Assembly: GCF_000808535.1 (NCBI RefSeq)
Contig: NZ_JWLV01000015.1
Coordinates: 1-64,000 of the forward strand
Direction: 5' to 3'
DNA from: Vibrio sinaloensis
GTDB taxonomy: Bacteria > Pseudomonadota > Gammaproteobacteria > Enterobacterales > Vibrionaceae
Length of the DNA: 64,000 nt
The notes beneath the pieces are model-generated. The model made no database searches and was not told the DNA's origin. It worked only from the letters and a program-made list of their open reading frames with translations. A program made the translations under genes and the position numbers. Positions 1 through 9,137 of the stretch are shown one piece after another. Numbering within the stretch: the stretch's first letter is position 1; the number at the start of each line of letters is the position of its first letter.

Positions 1-158
1 GCGTTATCGATAGATGCGAAATCTTTCGCTTCACCGCCGTATACTTTAGCAAGAGTAGTACAGATTGCAGCTGTAAGAGTTGTTTTACCGTGGTCAACGT
101 GGCCGATAGTACCAACGTTTACGTGCGGTTTCGTACGTTCAAATTTTTCTTTAGACAT
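1..158 (-). CDS. tufB: Elongation factor Tu (5' part only)
   Basis: GTPase that delivers aminoacyl-tRNA to the ribosome. Only the first 52 codons are inside the window and the gene runs off the left edge. The translation starts [19 protein letters not shown], and the G1 loop GHVDHGKT falls at residues 19-26, as in all bacterial EF-Tu. The start codon is at 156-158, with a purine-rich Shine-Dalgarno (AGAGGGA) just upstream. It is the last visible member of a tRNA-tuf operon: four tRNA genes precede it on the same strand, matching the E. coli thrU-tyrU-glyT-thrT-tufB order. That order supports the tufB rather than tufA assignment. Confidence 0.96.
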   Translation of the reverse strand, partial: MSKEKFERTKPHVNVGTIGHVDHGKTTLTAAICTTLAKVYGGEAKDFASIDN

Positions 159-294
159 GGGTTGTCCCTCTAGGTACGGATTTAGGTGGCTTTGATGACC
201 ACGCAACCAAAAGTATTGGTGTTAATCTTACTTTCAATGACTAAACGTAGTTTAGTAAAAAGAAAGTATCAAAAGGAAATGCTTGCTTGAGAGC

Positions 295-370
<76 letters not shown>

Positions 371-382
371 ACTCAAATTGAG

Positions 383-457
<75 letters not shown>

Positions 458-492
458 AACACGTAACTCTGTGAGCTATTCCCTAAAGAATA

Positions 493-577
493 TGGTGGAG
501 GGGGACGGATTCGAACCATCGAAGGCAGTGCCAGCAGATTTACAGTCTGATCCCTTTGGCCACTCGGGAACCCCTCC
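493..577 (-). tRNA. tyrU: tRNA-Tyr (anticodon GTA)
   Basis: The 85-nt class II tRNA has a long variable arm, as expected for bacterial tRNA-Tyr. The acceptor stem starts GGAGGGG. The anticodon loop CTGTAAA gives GTA. CCA is encoded (493-495 on the plus strand). It is the second tRNA of the operon. Confidence 0.96.
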
Positions 578-627
578 AAATTTTTATTCCATTCCTCTCG
601 TTCTCTAAAAAGAGATAAGCGGAGAAA

Positions 628-703
<76 letters not shown>

Positions 704-716
704 ATAAGTGGTGCGC

Positions 717-745
717 ATTCTATTGAAGGAATTCCAACCTTGCAA
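717..745 (-). promoter_or_regulatory. Promoter of the tRNA-tufB operon with GC-rich discriminator
   Basis: Reading the minus strand, TTGCAA (740-745) is followed by a 17-bp spacer and TAGAAT (717-722). Immediately downstream comes GCGCACC. A GC-rich discriminator next to the -10 is characteristic of stringently controlled stable-RNA promoters. The promoter lies about 14 bp before the mature 5' end of tRNA-Thr(TGT). Confidence 0.75.
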
Positions 746-911
746 TAGCAAAATCAAAAAAAATCACGATTTTAATCAGTTTCCGCTCTTTTGCTGAAAA
801 AACACACAGATTGAGCGCAAAATGCAACTTAATCGTCCCCTTCTCATTTGCTTTCGGCGCTTGTTGTTGTATTTTCGCTGCTCTTATCGTGATATTTGGG
901 TTAGGAAGACT

Positions 912-1835
912 ATGACACCTTATCTCTCTTTTAATCGTCAGCAATGGGCAGAATTGCGCAATTCTGTGCCAATGACGCTATCCGAAGAGGATTTGATCGA
1001 ACTGCAAGGTGTTAACGAAAGCCTCACAATGGAAGAGGCCGTTGAAATTTATCTGCCTCTCGCGCGTCTTCTGAATCTTTACATTTCTGCCAGACAAAGC
1101 CGTAATACTGTCCTTAATAACTTTCTTAGTAATCAGGAATCGACCCCGCCGTTTATTATTGGGATCGCAGGAAGCGTCGCAGTGGGTAAAAGTACCACAG
1201 CGCGATTACTCAAAGCCTTGCTCTCTCGTTGGGAGAAACACCCTAAAGTGGAGTTGGTGACGACCGATGGCTTCCTTTATCCAAAGAAGGTTTTGAATGA
1301 GCGCGGCATTATGCACCGTAAAGGGTTTCCAGAGTCTTATGATATTAAACGCCTTGTCGAGTTTGTCTCCGATGTCAAAGCCGCAAAGCCCAATCTCGAA
1401 GTGCCCGTTTATTCGCATATTACCTACGACATCACTGATGAGGTGAAAGTTGTCGACCGCCCTGATGTCTTGATTATTGAAGGTCTTAACGTTTTGCAAA
1501 GTGGCATGGACTACCCTCATGATCCGCACCGCGTGTTTGTTTCTGACTTCCTCGACTTTTCAATTTACGTCGACGCTGACTCTGATGTCATTGAAAACTG
1601 GTACGTGGAACGTTTTCTTAAGTTTCGTCAGGGTGCGTTTACCAAACCGGGCTCCTATTTTAGCCACTACACCAAACTCAACAAAGTGGAAGCCATCGAT
1701 AAAGCTCACGACATTTGGCAAACGATCAATGGCATCAACCTGACGCAGAATATTCTCCCTACCAAAGGGCGCGCCCAACTTATTTTGAAGAAAGGCCAAG
1801 ATCACCACATAGAAGAAGTGTTGCTAAGGAAGTAG
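912..1835 (+). CDS. coaA: Pantothenate kinase (type I, CoaA)
   Basis: Catalyses ATP-dependent phosphorylation of pantothenate, the first and rate-setting step of coenzyme A synthesis in the cytoplasm. The 307-residue protein has the P-loop GSVAVGKS at residues 87-94 and the substrate-region motif TTDGFLYP near 117-124. Its length fits the bacterial type I family. The ATG at 912 is chosen because AGGA lies 6 nt upstream and the family starts MTPYLSF or similar. An upstream in-frame extension to 822 is basic and has no ribosome site. The gene stands alone, between the divergent tRNA operon and a convergent DUF805 gene, and is followed by an intrinsic terminator. Confidence 0.95.
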   Translation: MTPYLSFNRQQWAELRNSVPMTLSEEDLIELQGVNESLTMEEAVEIYLPLARLLNLYISARQSRNTVLNNFLSNQESTPPFIIGIAGSVAVGKSTTARLLKALLSRWEKHPKVELVTTDGFLYPKKVLNERGIMHRKGFPESYDIKRLVEFVSDVKAAKPNLEVPVYSHITYDITDEVKVVDRPDVLIIEGLNVLQSGMDYPHDPHRVFVSDFLDFSIYVDADSDVIENWYVERFLKFRQGAFTKPGSYFSHYTKLNKVEAIDKAHDIWQTINGINLTQNILPTKGRAQLILKKGQDHHIEEVLLRK

Positions 1836-1855
1836 CGAGAAGAGAGAATCTGCTA

Positions 1856-1886
1856 AGGGTTGGCTTGAGATGCCAACCCTTTTTTA
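1856..1886 (+). terminator. Intrinsic terminator of coaA
   Basis: AGGGTTGGC, a 7-nt loop and GCCAACCCT form a 9-bp stem, followed directly by a run of six T. It starts 20 nt after the coaA stop. Confidence 0.85.
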
Positions 1887-1934
1887 TGGCGTCAGAACAT
1901 CTCAACGCCATTGACAACTATTTTTTAGCTCCGG

Positions 1935-2357
1935 TTACTTTGGCTCCGGCCCGTATGAGTTATCGCCCGCCTGCCCTTTTAGCAACCCGCACTCAACGAA
2001 AATCCAGATTCCGCACACAAGCGAGATTGTGTAGGCGATCATTTGCTCTGTTGAAGGAGAAGCCATTGGCTCTCCATCCATCGGCGCCATTAAACGCCCA
2101 ACAATCAGTGGCACGTTCATCAATAACCACCAGTTAGATTTTCCGCGATCGTGCCAGCGTTTCGCTGTAATGGCTAAATCGGGAAGTAAAGCTGCGATGA
2201 GAAATATCGGCAAAACTAGGTGAGAAATGGCAGGAAAGAGAACATTCATTCCTATTCCGAAGCCAAATATCGCAATGTAGTAAACCAAATTCCATGTCCA
2301 GTAGACTTTTCGACCTACGCGACCTTGGAAAGAAAACAATAACTCTTTAATTGACAT
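1935..2357 (-). CDS. DUF805 family inner-membrane protein
   Basis: This 140-residue membrane protein has the DUF805 (YhaH/YhaI-like) pattern: an N-terminal FSFQGRVGRKVYW segment, hydrophobic helices near residues 25-60, the conserved AITAKRWHDRGKSNWW stretch around 63-77, two more hydrophobic segments and a C-terminal GDNSYGP motif. No biochemical function is established for the family. It is convergent with coaA and 22 bp upstream (in minus-strand sense, downstream) of the tautomerase-family gene, so the two could be co-transcribed from a promoter near 2750. I see no unusual features. Confidence 0.85.
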   Translation of the reverse strand: MSIKELLFSFQGRVGRKVYWTWNLVYYIAIFGFGIGMNVLFPAISHLVLPIFLIAALLPDLAITAKRWHDRGKSNWWLLMNVPLIVGRLMAPMDGEPMASPSTEQMIAYTISLVCGIWIFVECGLLKGQAGDNSYGPEPK

Positions 2358-2379
2358 CCCATTACCTAAAAAATAAAAA

Positions 2380-2727
2380 CTAATTAATGACCTTCTGGAA
2401 GCAATCTTTGTCCATATCTCGAATGTTGACGGTTAGGCTTCGGACATGGCTGGCTTGCTCTTGCAAAACGGTCATTAACTGACGAGATAGGTCTCTCTTC
2501 TGTTCAGCGGTTCGGCCATCCAGTAATTCAAAACTGATATGGATAAAATCGACGCTGTCAGCTTCCTCCCCAATCAACCAATTGTGGCAGCGCAACGCTC
2601 GTGATTTTACCGAGCCAACATCAAATAACCCGCTTTGTAAGGCGACTTGGTGCAAATCTTCCAGCAGGCCTTGCACATTAACACGCTCATCGACTGAGTT
2701 GGAGTATTCCATTACTAGGTTTGGCAT
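2380..2727 (-). CDS. 5-carboxymethyl-2-hydroxymuconate isomerase-family protein
   Basis: The 115-residue cytoplasmic protein belongs to the CHMI (HpaF-like) branch of the tautomerase/MIF superfamily. The first residues MPNLVMEYS place proline directly after the initiator Met, which is the catalytic base in this superfamily once Met is removed. The central VDFIHISFELLDGRT and C-terminal LTVNIRDMDKDCFQK segments fit the family. ATG at 2725-2727 is chosen because it exposes Pro and follows GAGGAT. An in-frame extension to 2820 would bury the proline. No other homoprotocatechuate pathway genes are nearby, so the true substrate is unknown and the family name may not reflect the reaction. Confidence 0.8.
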   Translation of the reverse strand: MPNLVMEYSNSVDERVNVQGLLEDLHQVALQSGLFDVGSVKSRALRCHNWLIGEEADSVDFIHISFELLDGRTAEQKRDLSRQLMTVLQEQASHVRSLTVNIRDMDKDCFQKVIN

Positions 2728-2943
2728 TGTTATCCTCAAATGTAAGAGAGTTTCATCATTACGAACTATACTCCTTCCACTATTAACAATTTCTAAGCAG
2801 GTTTTGCAGCCAAAGGACACTATTCTGCATAACGGATCACTCTAGTCAGCGCAAGATAGGTCAATTATGTGCAGTGACAGCTCCAACCATTGAATGAGAT
2901 CCGGTTAAGACATGATACTAGTCATGATCTGGCGAATTTATTC

Positions 2944-2952
2944 TGTTATATT
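2944..2952 (+). promoter_or_regulatory. Candidate extended -10 element for tpiA
   Basis: TGTTATATT fits an extended -10 (TGnTATAnT) about 60 bp upstream of the tpiA ATG. No good -35 is seen at 17 bp, which is common for extended -10 promoters. Assignment is by inspection only. Confidence 0.35.
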
Positions 2953-3011
2953 CCTACGAAGATTTTTTACATTAATTGAATTTTTACATAAGAGATAAGG
3001 GAGATATTCCT

Positions 3012-3782
3012 ATGCGTCGTCCTGTAGTGATGGGTAACTGGAAACTGAATGGCAGCAAAGCAATGGTGAAAGAGCTGCTAACTGGTCTTAACGCTGAGCT
3101 TGAAGGCGTTGAAGGTGTTGACGTAGCCGTAGCGCCACCAGCACTTTACATCGACCTTGCAGAGCGTGTAATCGCTGAAGGCGGTAACAAGATCATCCTA
3201 GGTGCACAAAACACTGACCTAAACAACAGCGGTGCATTCACTGGCGATATGTCTCCAGAGATGCTAAAAGATTTTGGTGCTTCTCACATCATCATCGGTC
3301 ACTCTGAGCGTCGTGAATACCACAACGAATCTGATGAGTTCATCGCGAAGAAATTCAACTTCCTAAAAGAAAACGGTCTTAAGCCAGTATTCTGTATCGG
3401 TGAATCTGAAGCGCAAAACGAAGCGGGCGAAACTGAAGCAGTATGTGCACGCCAAATCAACGCAGTGATCGACACTTACGGTGTTGAGGCACTGAACGGC
3501 GCAATCATCGCTTACGAACCAATCTGGGCTATCGGTACTGGTAAAGCAGCAACAGCTGAAGATGCACAACGCATCCACGCTTCTATCCGTGCTCTAATCG
3601 CAGCGAAAGATGAAGCAGTTGCAGCACAAGTAATCATTCAATACGGCGGCTCTGTTAAGCCAGAAAACGCTGAAGCTTACTTCTCACAACCAGACATCGA
3701 CGGTGCTCTAGTTGGTGGTGCTTCTCTAGACGCTAAGAGCTTCGCAGCAATCGCTAAAGCAGCTGCAGCGGCAAAAGCGTAA
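3012..3782 (+). CDS. tpiA: Triosephosphate isomerase
   Basis: Interconverts dihydroxyacetone phosphate and glyceraldehyde 3-phosphate in glycolysis and gluconeogenesis. The 256-residue TIM barrel has all catalytic residues: Lys11 in GNWKLNG, His97 in IIGHSERR and Glu169 in [11 protein letters not shown]. The phosphate-binding [11 protein letters not shown] and GALVGGASL loops follow. The ATG at 3012 is preceded by AAGGGAGAT, and an in-frame start at 2976 has no comparable site. It is monocistronic, with a strong terminator right after the stop. Codon use is visibly biased towards highly expressed codons (for example CTA/CTT Leu and CGT Arg), as expected for a glycolytic gene. Confidence 0.97.
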   Translation: MRRPVVMGNWKLNGSKAMVKELLTGLNAELEGVEGVDVAVAPPALYIDLAERVIAEGGNKIILGAQNTDLNNSGAFTGDMSPEMLKDFGASHIIIGHSERREYHNESDEFIAKKFNFLKENGLKPVFCIGESEAQNEAGETEAVCARQINAVIDTYGVEALNGAIIAYEPIWAIGTGKAATAEDAQRIHASIRALIAAKDEAVAAQVIIQYGGSVKPENAEAYFSQPDIDGALVGGASLDAKSFAAIAKAAAAAKA

Positions 3783-3808
3783 TTTATTCTTAACGAATAA
3801 CGATTTTT

Positions 3809-3836
3809 AAGGTCAGCTTCGGCTGGCCTTTTTTGT
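3809..3836 (+). terminator. Intrinsic terminator of tpiA
   Basis: The stem AAGGTCAGC/GCTGGCCTT is closed by a TTCG tetraloop (one T-G wobble) and followed by six T. Confidence 0.85.
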
Positions 3837-3907
3837 GCCTGAGAATTGGTCGTATCGCTATAGATCAAGTATGCTACGTTTTTCCTCCAAGCAAACAGTA
3901 GCTCTCA

Positions 3908-5263
3908 ATGCAGGATAAGCACGGCCTGTTGACCGGCCCCATCCCTACCGTTTTACGTCAAATGACCGTACCGATGACGTTCGGGCTTATCGCGATCTTG
4001 ATGTTTAACCTTGTCGATACGTTTTTTATCTCGCTATTGGGCACTGAAGCGCTGGCTGCCATCAGTTATACCTTTCCCGTTACCTTTGCGGTTAACTGCA
4101 TAACGATGGGAATAGGTATGGGCTTATCCACCAATATCGGTCGCTTACTTGGCCAAGGACAGTCCCAAGACGCCGCCCGTTTTTCTTCCCATGGATTGTT
4201 GCTTGCGGTTGTCCTCGTCGCCCTAGCCTGCACTCTCGGACTACTGACGATTGAGCCTCTGTTTCTTCGCTTGGGCGCCAAAGCAGAACTTATTCCCCTC
4301 ATCGAACAATACATGTTTATTTGGTACCTAACGATCCCACTGCTGGTCATTCCCATGGCGGGCAATAGCGCCATTCGTGCGACAGGGGATACCAAAACTC
4401 CGGCAAAAATCATGATGCTGGCAGGTTGTATTAACGGGGTGCTCGACCCATTGCTCATTTTCGGTATTGGCCCGTTTCCGGAGTTGGGTATTCAGGGGGC
4501 TGCAATCGCAAGTGCGCTGAGTTGGTTGGGGGCTTTATGCGGTTCGCTCTACGTTCTTATCAAACGAGAGAAATTGCTCGGACTGCCGAATGTGACACAA
4601 ATTAGCCACGATTGGCGTTTGATTCTTAAGATCGGTACCCCTGCTGCGTTATCCAACGCGATGACCCCGATCTCAGGCGCCATTCTTATGATGATGCTCT
4701 CGAGTCATGGGACCGCCGCCGTTGCAGCTTATGGTGCAGCTCAAAGAGTTGAATCGATCCTAATCTTAGTTTTGATGGCACTAACCTCCGCTTTGACTCC
4801 CTTTGTGGCTCAAAACATGGGCGCTAATAATCCTCATCGAAGCTTTGCGGGAATTTTTCTCAGTATGCGATTTTCGATGGTACTCCAACTGGGTATTTTC
4901 ATTATGATGGTGCCATTGAGCATTCCGTTAGCCGCCCTATTCTCTCAAGAGCAAGCGGTAAAGGATTTACTGTGGCACTACCTACTTGTGGTGCCATTCA
5001 GCTATGGTTTTCAAGGTGTCATCATGATGTTGGTTTCAGGACTGAATGCATTGCACCAACCATTGAAGGCATTTCAGTGGAGCTTTATGCGTTTGTTCAT
5101 TTTTATGCTACCGTGCGCTTGGTTGGGGAGCCTGTTGTATGACATCGAAGGGTTATTTATCGGGATTGCACTCGGCAATATCATTGGCGGACTGTTAGGG
5201 TATCTATACGCGCTGAAGCTACGCAAACAATACTTGGCTTACGAAACAAAAACACCGGCCTAA
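3908..5263 (+). CDS. MATE family multidrug/toxin exporter
   Basis: This 451-residue inner-membrane antiporter has about twelve hydrophobic helices arranged as two similar halves, the pattern of the multidrug and toxic compound extrusion family, which couples drug export to Na+ or H+ influx. Family features include the N-terminal MTVPMTFGLIAILMFNLVDTF region and the RATGDTKTPAKIM loop near residue 160. Vibrios carry several MATE paralogues and I cannot tell which this is, nor its substrates. The ATG at 3908 lacks a strong Shine-Dalgarno. Its 3' end overlaps the hairpin that terminates the convergent rraA. Confidence 0.88.
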   Translation: MQDKHGLLTGPIPTVLRQMTVPMTFGLIAILMFNLVDTFFISLLGTEALAAISYTFPVTFAVNCITMGIGMGLSTNIGRLLGQGQSQDAARFSSHGLLLAVVLVALACTLGLLTIEPLFLRLGAKAELIPLIEQYMFIWYLTIPLLVIPMAGNSAIRATGDTKTPAKIMMLAGCINGVLDPLLIFGIGPFPELGIQGAAIASALSWLGALCGSLYVLIKREKLLGLPNVTQISHDWRLILKIGTPAALSNAMTPISGAILMMMLSSHGTAAVAAYGAAQRVESILILVLMALTSALTPFVAQNMGANNPHRSFAGIFLSMRFSMVLQLGIFIMMVPLSIPLAALFSQEQAVKDLLWHYLLVVPFSYGFQGVIMMLVSGLNALHQPLKAFQWSFMRLFIFMLPCAWLGSLLYDIEGLFIGIALGNIIGGLLGYLYALKLRKQYLAYETKTPA

Positions 5264-5271
5264 GCCGGTGT
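5246..5271 (-). terminator. Terminator of rraA, overlapping the MATE gene end
   Basis: ACACCGGC/GCCGGTGT form an 8-bp stem with a 4-nt loop. The minus strand continues as TTTTTG, so it best serves rraA. On the plus strand the T-run is interrupted. Confidence 0.75.
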
Positions 5272-5277
5272 CATTAT

Positions 5278-5793
5278 TTATTCTTCGATGACGTCTTCAT
5301 CAAGTTCTAAGTCGATATCCAATGGCTCTTGAGAAAGAATCACGCCCGTATTGTCAGCATAGAGGTAATCTTCAGGCAAGAAGGTTACACCGCCAAAGTT
5401 AACCGGCACATCCACTTCACCTATACCTTGCGACGTCGCCCCAACGGGAATGGAAGCCAATGCATGAATACCAATGCTCAAGTCTTCTAACTCATCGACC
5501 TCTCGAACGCATCCATAGGCGACAATGCCTTCCCAATCATTCTCTTCTGCAAGCGTTGCAAGCTCTGCATCAATCAAAGCCCGACGCAGCGAACCGCCAC
5601 CATCGATCAACAGTACACGACCTAAACCATCTTGCTCTAGGATCTCACGAATCAAACCGTTATCTTCAAAACATTTGACGGTTGTAATTTGTCCAGCAAA
5701 AGAGGCACAACCACCAAAATTACTAAACATAGGCTCTACAACATCGACCTGTTCTAGGTAAATGTCACATAGGGCAGAGGTATTGTATTCCAT
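5278..5793 (-). CDS. rraA: Regulator of ribonuclease E activity A (RraA)
   Basis: This 171-residue trimeric protein binds RNase E and inhibits its endonuclease activity, stabilising many mRNAs. Family hallmarks are the [19 protein letters not shown] stretch near residues 27-46, the [16 protein letters not shown] loop and [13 protein letters not shown]. The C-terminus is strongly acidic (ELDEDVIEE). ATG at 5791-5793 is preceded by AAGGAAC, and longer in-frame starts lack this. It sits downstream of menA on the same strand with a 76-bp gap, the conserved menA-rraA neighbourhood of enterobacteria and vibrios, so it is probably part of a menA-rraA transcript. Confidence 0.95.
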   Translation of the reverse strand: MEYNTSALCDIYLEQVDVVEPMFSNFGGCASFAGQITTVKCFEDNGLIREILEQDGLGRVLLIDGGGSLRRALIDAELATLAEENDWEGIVAYGCVREVDELEDLSIGIHALASIPVGATSQGIGEVDVPVNFGGVTFLPEDYLYADNTGVILSQEPLDIDLELDEDVIEE

Positions 5794-5869
5794 CGTGTTC
5801 CTTCCCATCGCGTTCGTCATCTCCATCGAGTATATAGGGACATTAAGTCATTGCAATGACACGCATCAC

Positions 5870-6787
5870 TTAACTCACCAGTGTTTGTGCAATTACAACT
5901 CCGGCAAAAAGCAAGTTAGTGACCAACGAGCACTTAACGATCACAGGCATCATTGGTGCAATTTGCGCGGGTTGCTCTGCTCGCCACACGGCTTTTCCGT
6001 GCTTATAAACAATCAGAGCGCTAATCAGGAAAGGAAAACTAAACCAGATCGGGCTCGGCTGAAGCACTAAATAGGCGATAAACGACACTAAGGCTCCGAC
6101 AAGCAACAGAGAATGGTATTGCTTCGCTTTGTGTTGACCTAATCGAACCGCGACCGTGCGCTTTCCACACTCTTCATCATTTTCAATATCACGCATATTG
6201 TTGATATTCAAAACCGCAACGGCGAGCAAGCCACACCCTATGGCTGGCAATGTCAGCAGCGGTGCAATCACTCCCGTGTGCAAGAAAAACGTGCCGGCAA
6301 CACCCAACAAGCCAAAAAAGATAAAGACTGACACATCACCAAGACCCACATAGCCATATGGCTTATTGCCCACGGTATAGGCGATCGCCGCGACAATCGC
6401 GAGTACTCCCAAACCAATGAACGCGAGAATACTTTGCAGGCTATCCAATGCATATAGCACCAATGCCATACCGGACACCATCGTCAATACAATATTGATA
6501 ATGATCGCTGATTTCATGGCGCTTTGGCTCACCTCGCCCGATTGAATAGCTCGCATCGGCCCTAACCGTTTTTCGTTGTCGGTGCCCTTTACTGCATCGC
6601 CATAATCATTGGCCAAGTTGGATAATATTTGTAGCAAGGTGGCGGTTATAAATGCCAGCAAAGCAACCGGGAAAGAAAATTGATGCGTGGAGTACGCCAA
6701 TACGCTACCCGTCAAGATAGAAACCAGTGCCAGTGGCAAAGTCTTTGGGCGCGCGGCGTCAAGCCAGATACGTATAGACTGATTCAT
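5870..6787 (-). CDS. menA: 1,4-dihydroxy-2-naphthoate polyprenyltransferase (MenA)
   Basis: This integral membrane UbiA-family prenyltransferase attaches an octaprenyl chain to 1,4-dihydroxy-2-naphthoate, giving demethylmenaquinone for anaerobic respiration. The 305-residue protein has the prenyl-diphosphate/Mg-binding motif NDYGDAVKGTDNEKR near residues 60-75 and a second Asp-rich region MRDIENDEECGKRT near 200. Multiple hydrophobic helices are present. Menaquinone is the electron donor for the fumarate reductase encoded at 51530-54886. The start is uncertain: ATG at 6785-6787 fits the usual N-terminus, but a GTG six codons upstream is possible and neither has a clear Shine-Dalgarno. Confidence 0.94.
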   Translation of the reverse strand: MNQSIRIWLDAARPKTLPLALVSILTGSVLAYSTHQFSFPVALLAFITATLLQILSNLANDYGDAVKGTDNEKRLGPMRAIQSGEVSQSAMKSAIIINIVLTMVSGMALVLYALDSLQSILAFIGLGVLAIVAAIAYTVGNKPYGYVGLGDVSVFIFFGLLGVAGTFFLHTGVIAPLLTLPAIGCGLLAVAVLNINNMRDIENDEECGKRTVAVRLGQHKAKQYHSLLLVGALVSFIAYLVLQPSPIWFSFPFLISALIVYKHGKAVWRAEQPAQIAPMMPVIVKCSLVTNLLFAGVVIAQTLVS

Positions 6788-6852
6788 GAGTTTTAGTTTA
6801 GTCACATAAAGCGTAGTAAAGATTGTGGCACATCAAGCACCAAGCAGAAAAA

Positions 6853-6880
6853 CAAAAAAGGCCACCGAAGTGACCTTTTA
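6853..6880 (-). terminator. Intrinsic terminator of efp
   Basis: On the minus strand, AAAAGGTCAC, a TTCG loop and GTGGCCTTTT form the stem (one wobble), followed by T-rich sequence just after the efp stop. Confidence 0.8.
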
Positions 6881-6902
6881 CTGAAACTTAACCAAAGTCT
6901 AT

Positions 6903-7469
6903 TTATTTTACACGGCCAACGTATTCGCCAGTACGAGTATCCACTTTGATTACTTCACCGATAGCGATGAACAGTGGTACGCGAACCACAGCGCCAGTTG
7001 AAAGCGTTGCTGGCTTGCCACCAGTGCCTTGAGTATCGCCTTTTAGACCTGGGTCAGTATCTGTCACTTCAAGCTCAACGAAGTTTGGTGGTGTCACAAC
7101 GATTGGGTTGCCATTCCAAAGAGTAAGCATACACGTGTTGTTTTCTACCAACCATTTCGCGTTTTCGCCAACCGCTTTTACGTCTGCAGCGATTTGCTCA
7201 AACGTTTCGTTGTTCATAAAGTGGTAGAATTCGCCGTCGTTATATAGATAATCTAGGTCGATATCCATTACGTCTGCAACTTCACAAGTTTCACCAGACT
7301 TAAAGGTTTTCTCTAGCACTTTACCAGAAAGAAGTTTACGAATTTTCACGCGGTTGAACGCTTGGCCTTTACCTGGCTTAACGTATTCGTTTTCCAGGAT
7401 AACGCAAGGCTCGTTATCAAGCATGAGTTTTAGACCGCCTTTAAATTCATTGGTGCTAACAGTAGCCAT
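6903..7469 (-). CDS. efp: Translation elongation factor P
   Basis: EF-P binds between the P and E sites of the ribosome and relieves stalling at polyproline stretches. The 188-residue protein starts [15 protein letters not shown]. The modification loop VKPGKGQAF carries Lys34, the residue that EpmA and EpmB modify with (R)-beta-lysine. The C-terminal [10 protein letters not shown] and PLFIAIGE segments are typical. The gene is divergent from epmB with only 33 bp between the start codons, so both promoters must overlap or lie within the opposing gene. EpmA is also in the window (50131-51102). The start is supported by GAGGAAAA upstream of ATG. Confidence 0.97.
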   Translation of the reverse strand: MATVSTNEFKGGLKLMLDNEPCVILENEYVKPGKGQAFNRVKIRKLLSGKVLEKTFKSGETCEVADVMDIDLDYLYNDGEFYHFMNNETFEQIAADVKAVGENAKWLVENNTCMLTLWNGNPIVVTPPNFVELEVTDTDPGLKGDTQGTGGKPATLSTGAVVRVPLFIAIGEVIKVDTRTGEYVGRVK

Positions 7470-7502
7470 TTTTTCCTCTTTACATTCTTAGAGCTAAATT
7501 CA

Positions 7503-8525
7503 ATGCCGCATATCATAACCCGAAAAGCCGTTTCTGTTGAGCAAAACTGGCTTCAACAGCTAGCGAATGGGATCTCTGATCCTGCCAAATTGCTCGAAAA
7601 GCTGGAAATCGATCCTGCTAAATGGCAAGACGGATTTGCAGCGAGAAAGCTATTTGCGCAGCGTGTGCCGCAAAGTTTTGTCGATAGAATGGAGAAAGGC
7701 AATCCTTATGACCCGCTTTTGCGTCAGGTTTTACCACTTTCACAAGAATTTGAAGTGCACGAGGGCTATTCCAACGATCCTTTACAAGAGCAAGGTAATG
7801 AGACACCTGGGTTACTGCATAAGTACCGCAACCGAGCGCTAATGATTGTGAAGGGTGGATGTGCCATTAACTGCCGTTACTGTTTTCGTCGTCATTTCCC
7901 CTATCAAGAGAACAAAGGCAACAAGTTAGTTTGGCAGCAAAGTCTTGATTACATTCGCCAACAATCAGAGCTCAATGAAGTCATTTTATCGGGCGGGGAT
8001 CCATTAATGGCGAAAGATGAAGAGCTGCAGTGGCTCATCAATCGCATCGCTGATATTCCACATATCAAACGCATCAGGGTCCACTCGCGTTTACCCGTTG
8101 TCATTCCGGCACGAATCACGCCGGATTTACTCGCGATACTCAGTGGCAGTCGCTTACAAGTGATCATGGTAACGCACATTAACCACGCCCAAGAGATCAA
8201 TCATGAACTGAAACGCGCGATGCATGATCTCAAGCAAGCGGGGGTCACCCTGCTAAACCAAGGAGTGATGCTCAAAGGCGTCAATGATTGCGTTGAGGCA
8301 CAAGTGGCGCTCAGTGAAACTCTTTTTGACGCCGGAATTCTTCCTTACTACATGCACGTTCTCGACAAAGTTCAAGGGGCTGCGCACTTCTATATTTCGG
8401 ATCAGCAAGCCAAATCCATCATGTCAGGTCTGCTTGAGCGCGTCTCAGGATACTTAGTGCCCAAACTCACTCGCGAGATAGGTGGCCGCAAGAGTAAAAC
8501 CCCTCTGGACTTGCACTTAGAGTAA
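7503..8525 (+). CDS. epmB: EF-P beta-lysylation protein EpmB (lysine 2,3-aminomutase)
   Basis: This radical SAM, PLP-dependent enzyme isomerises (S)-alpha-lysine to (R)-beta-lysine, which EpmA then ligates to EF-P Lys34. The 340-residue protein has the radical-SAM cluster motif C-AIN-C-RY-C at Cys120, Cys124 and Cys127, followed by FRRHFPY. The EVILSGGDPLM segment near 158-168 and the C-terminal REIGGRKSKTPLDL tail are typical. It is divergent from efp, an arrangement conserved across gammaproteobacteria that use the beta-lysine modification. Confidence 0.96.
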   Translation: MPHIITRKAVSVEQNWLQQLANGISDPAKLLEKLEIDPAKWQDGFAARKLFAQRVPQSFVDRMEKGNPYDPLLRQVLPLSQEFEVHEGYSNDPLQEQGNETPGLLHKYRNRALMIVKGGCAINCRYCFRRHFPYQENKGNKLVWQQSLDYIRQQSELNEVILSGGDPLMAKDEELQWLINRIADIPHIKRIRVHSRLPVVIPARITPDLLAILSGSRLQVIMVTHINHAQEINHELKRAMHDLKQAGVTLLNQGVMLKGVNDCVEAQVALSETLFDAGILPYYMHVLDKVQGAAHFYISDQQAKSIMSGLLERVSGYLVPKLTREIGGRKSKTPLDLHLE

Positions 8526-8597
8526 TCTAGACGACAAAAATAATTCGTTCGATAGACAACGCTATCCTGTGCATACTCCGACGCTTTGGAGGTCAAA

Positions 8598-9092
8598 ATG
8601 CAACCATCTATCGAACAATTTCTCGATCTTGGGCCATTCACATGGCCTGCTCTACTTTGCTGCGCCGTCAACGGCATTCTGGTCGGTGTCGAGCGCCAGA
8701 CTCGTGGCAAACCCGTTGGAATTCGCACCTCGATACTGATCATATCGGGGACTTACTTATTTATGTCAATGGCTGTCTCCTTGTCACCCAATACGCTAGA
8801 CCAAGCGCGCGTGCTCGGACAAATCATTACTGGGGTTGGCTTTCTTGGTGCAGGGGTCATGATGACGCTCGATGGCAAGATTCATGGCGTCACGTCGGCA
8901 GCCGTCATTTGGGTGCTTGCTGCGCTTGGAATGATGATTGGTTTGGGGTACTTGCAGCAATCGGTTGTTATTACTCTGCTGGTACTGAGCGTACTGCTTG
9001 GGGTCGACAGAGCCGAAAACAGGGTCAAAGCACTGCGCCGTGGTGTACACCAAAAATTCCATAGCCGGAAAATCTCGCGTCCAAAACCATGA
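8598..9092 (+). CDS. MgtC/SapB family membrane protein
   Basis: The 164-residue protein has the N-terminal hydrophobic MgtC domain: AVNGILVGVERQTRGKPVGIRT near residues 24-46, then four or five membrane segments including ILGQIITGVGFLGAGVMM-like sequence and a Ser/Ala-rich VTSAAVIWVLAALGMMIG helix. In pathogens MgtC inhibits the F1Fo ATPase and aids growth in low Mg2+. Short proteins like this one lack the C-terminal ACT-like domain of true MgtC, so the specific role is unknown. ATG at 8598 follows TGGAGG, and a TTG four codons earlier overlaps that site. A hairpin follows at 9096-9137. Confidence 0.85.
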   Translation: MQPSIEQFLDLGPFTWPALLCCAVNGILVGVERQTRGKPVGIRTSILIISGTYLFMSMAVSLSPNTLDQARVLGQIITGVGFLGAGVMMTLDGKIHGVTSAAVIWVLAALGMMIGLGYLQQSVVITLLVLSVLLGVDRAENRVKALRRGVHQKFHSRKISRPKP

Positions 9093-9095
9093 TCG

Positions 9096-9137
9096 TTGCG
9101 GCGAATTAGCAACCTGACGATGGTTACTGCGCCGCAA
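9096..9137 (+). other. Long inverted repeat after the mgtC-like gene
   Basis: TTGCGGCG (9096-9103) and CGCCGCAA (9130-9137) pair perfectly, with an inner AACC/GGTT stem. It starts 4 nt after the stop. The T-run after it is short, so it is either a weak terminator or an mRNA 3'-end stabiliser. Confidence 0.55.

Noticed and set aside
2912..2927. CATGA-N6-TCATG inverted repeat upstream of tpiA
   Set aside because: The arms are only five bases and the centre is not symmetric; chance occurrence is likely and no regulator is indicated.
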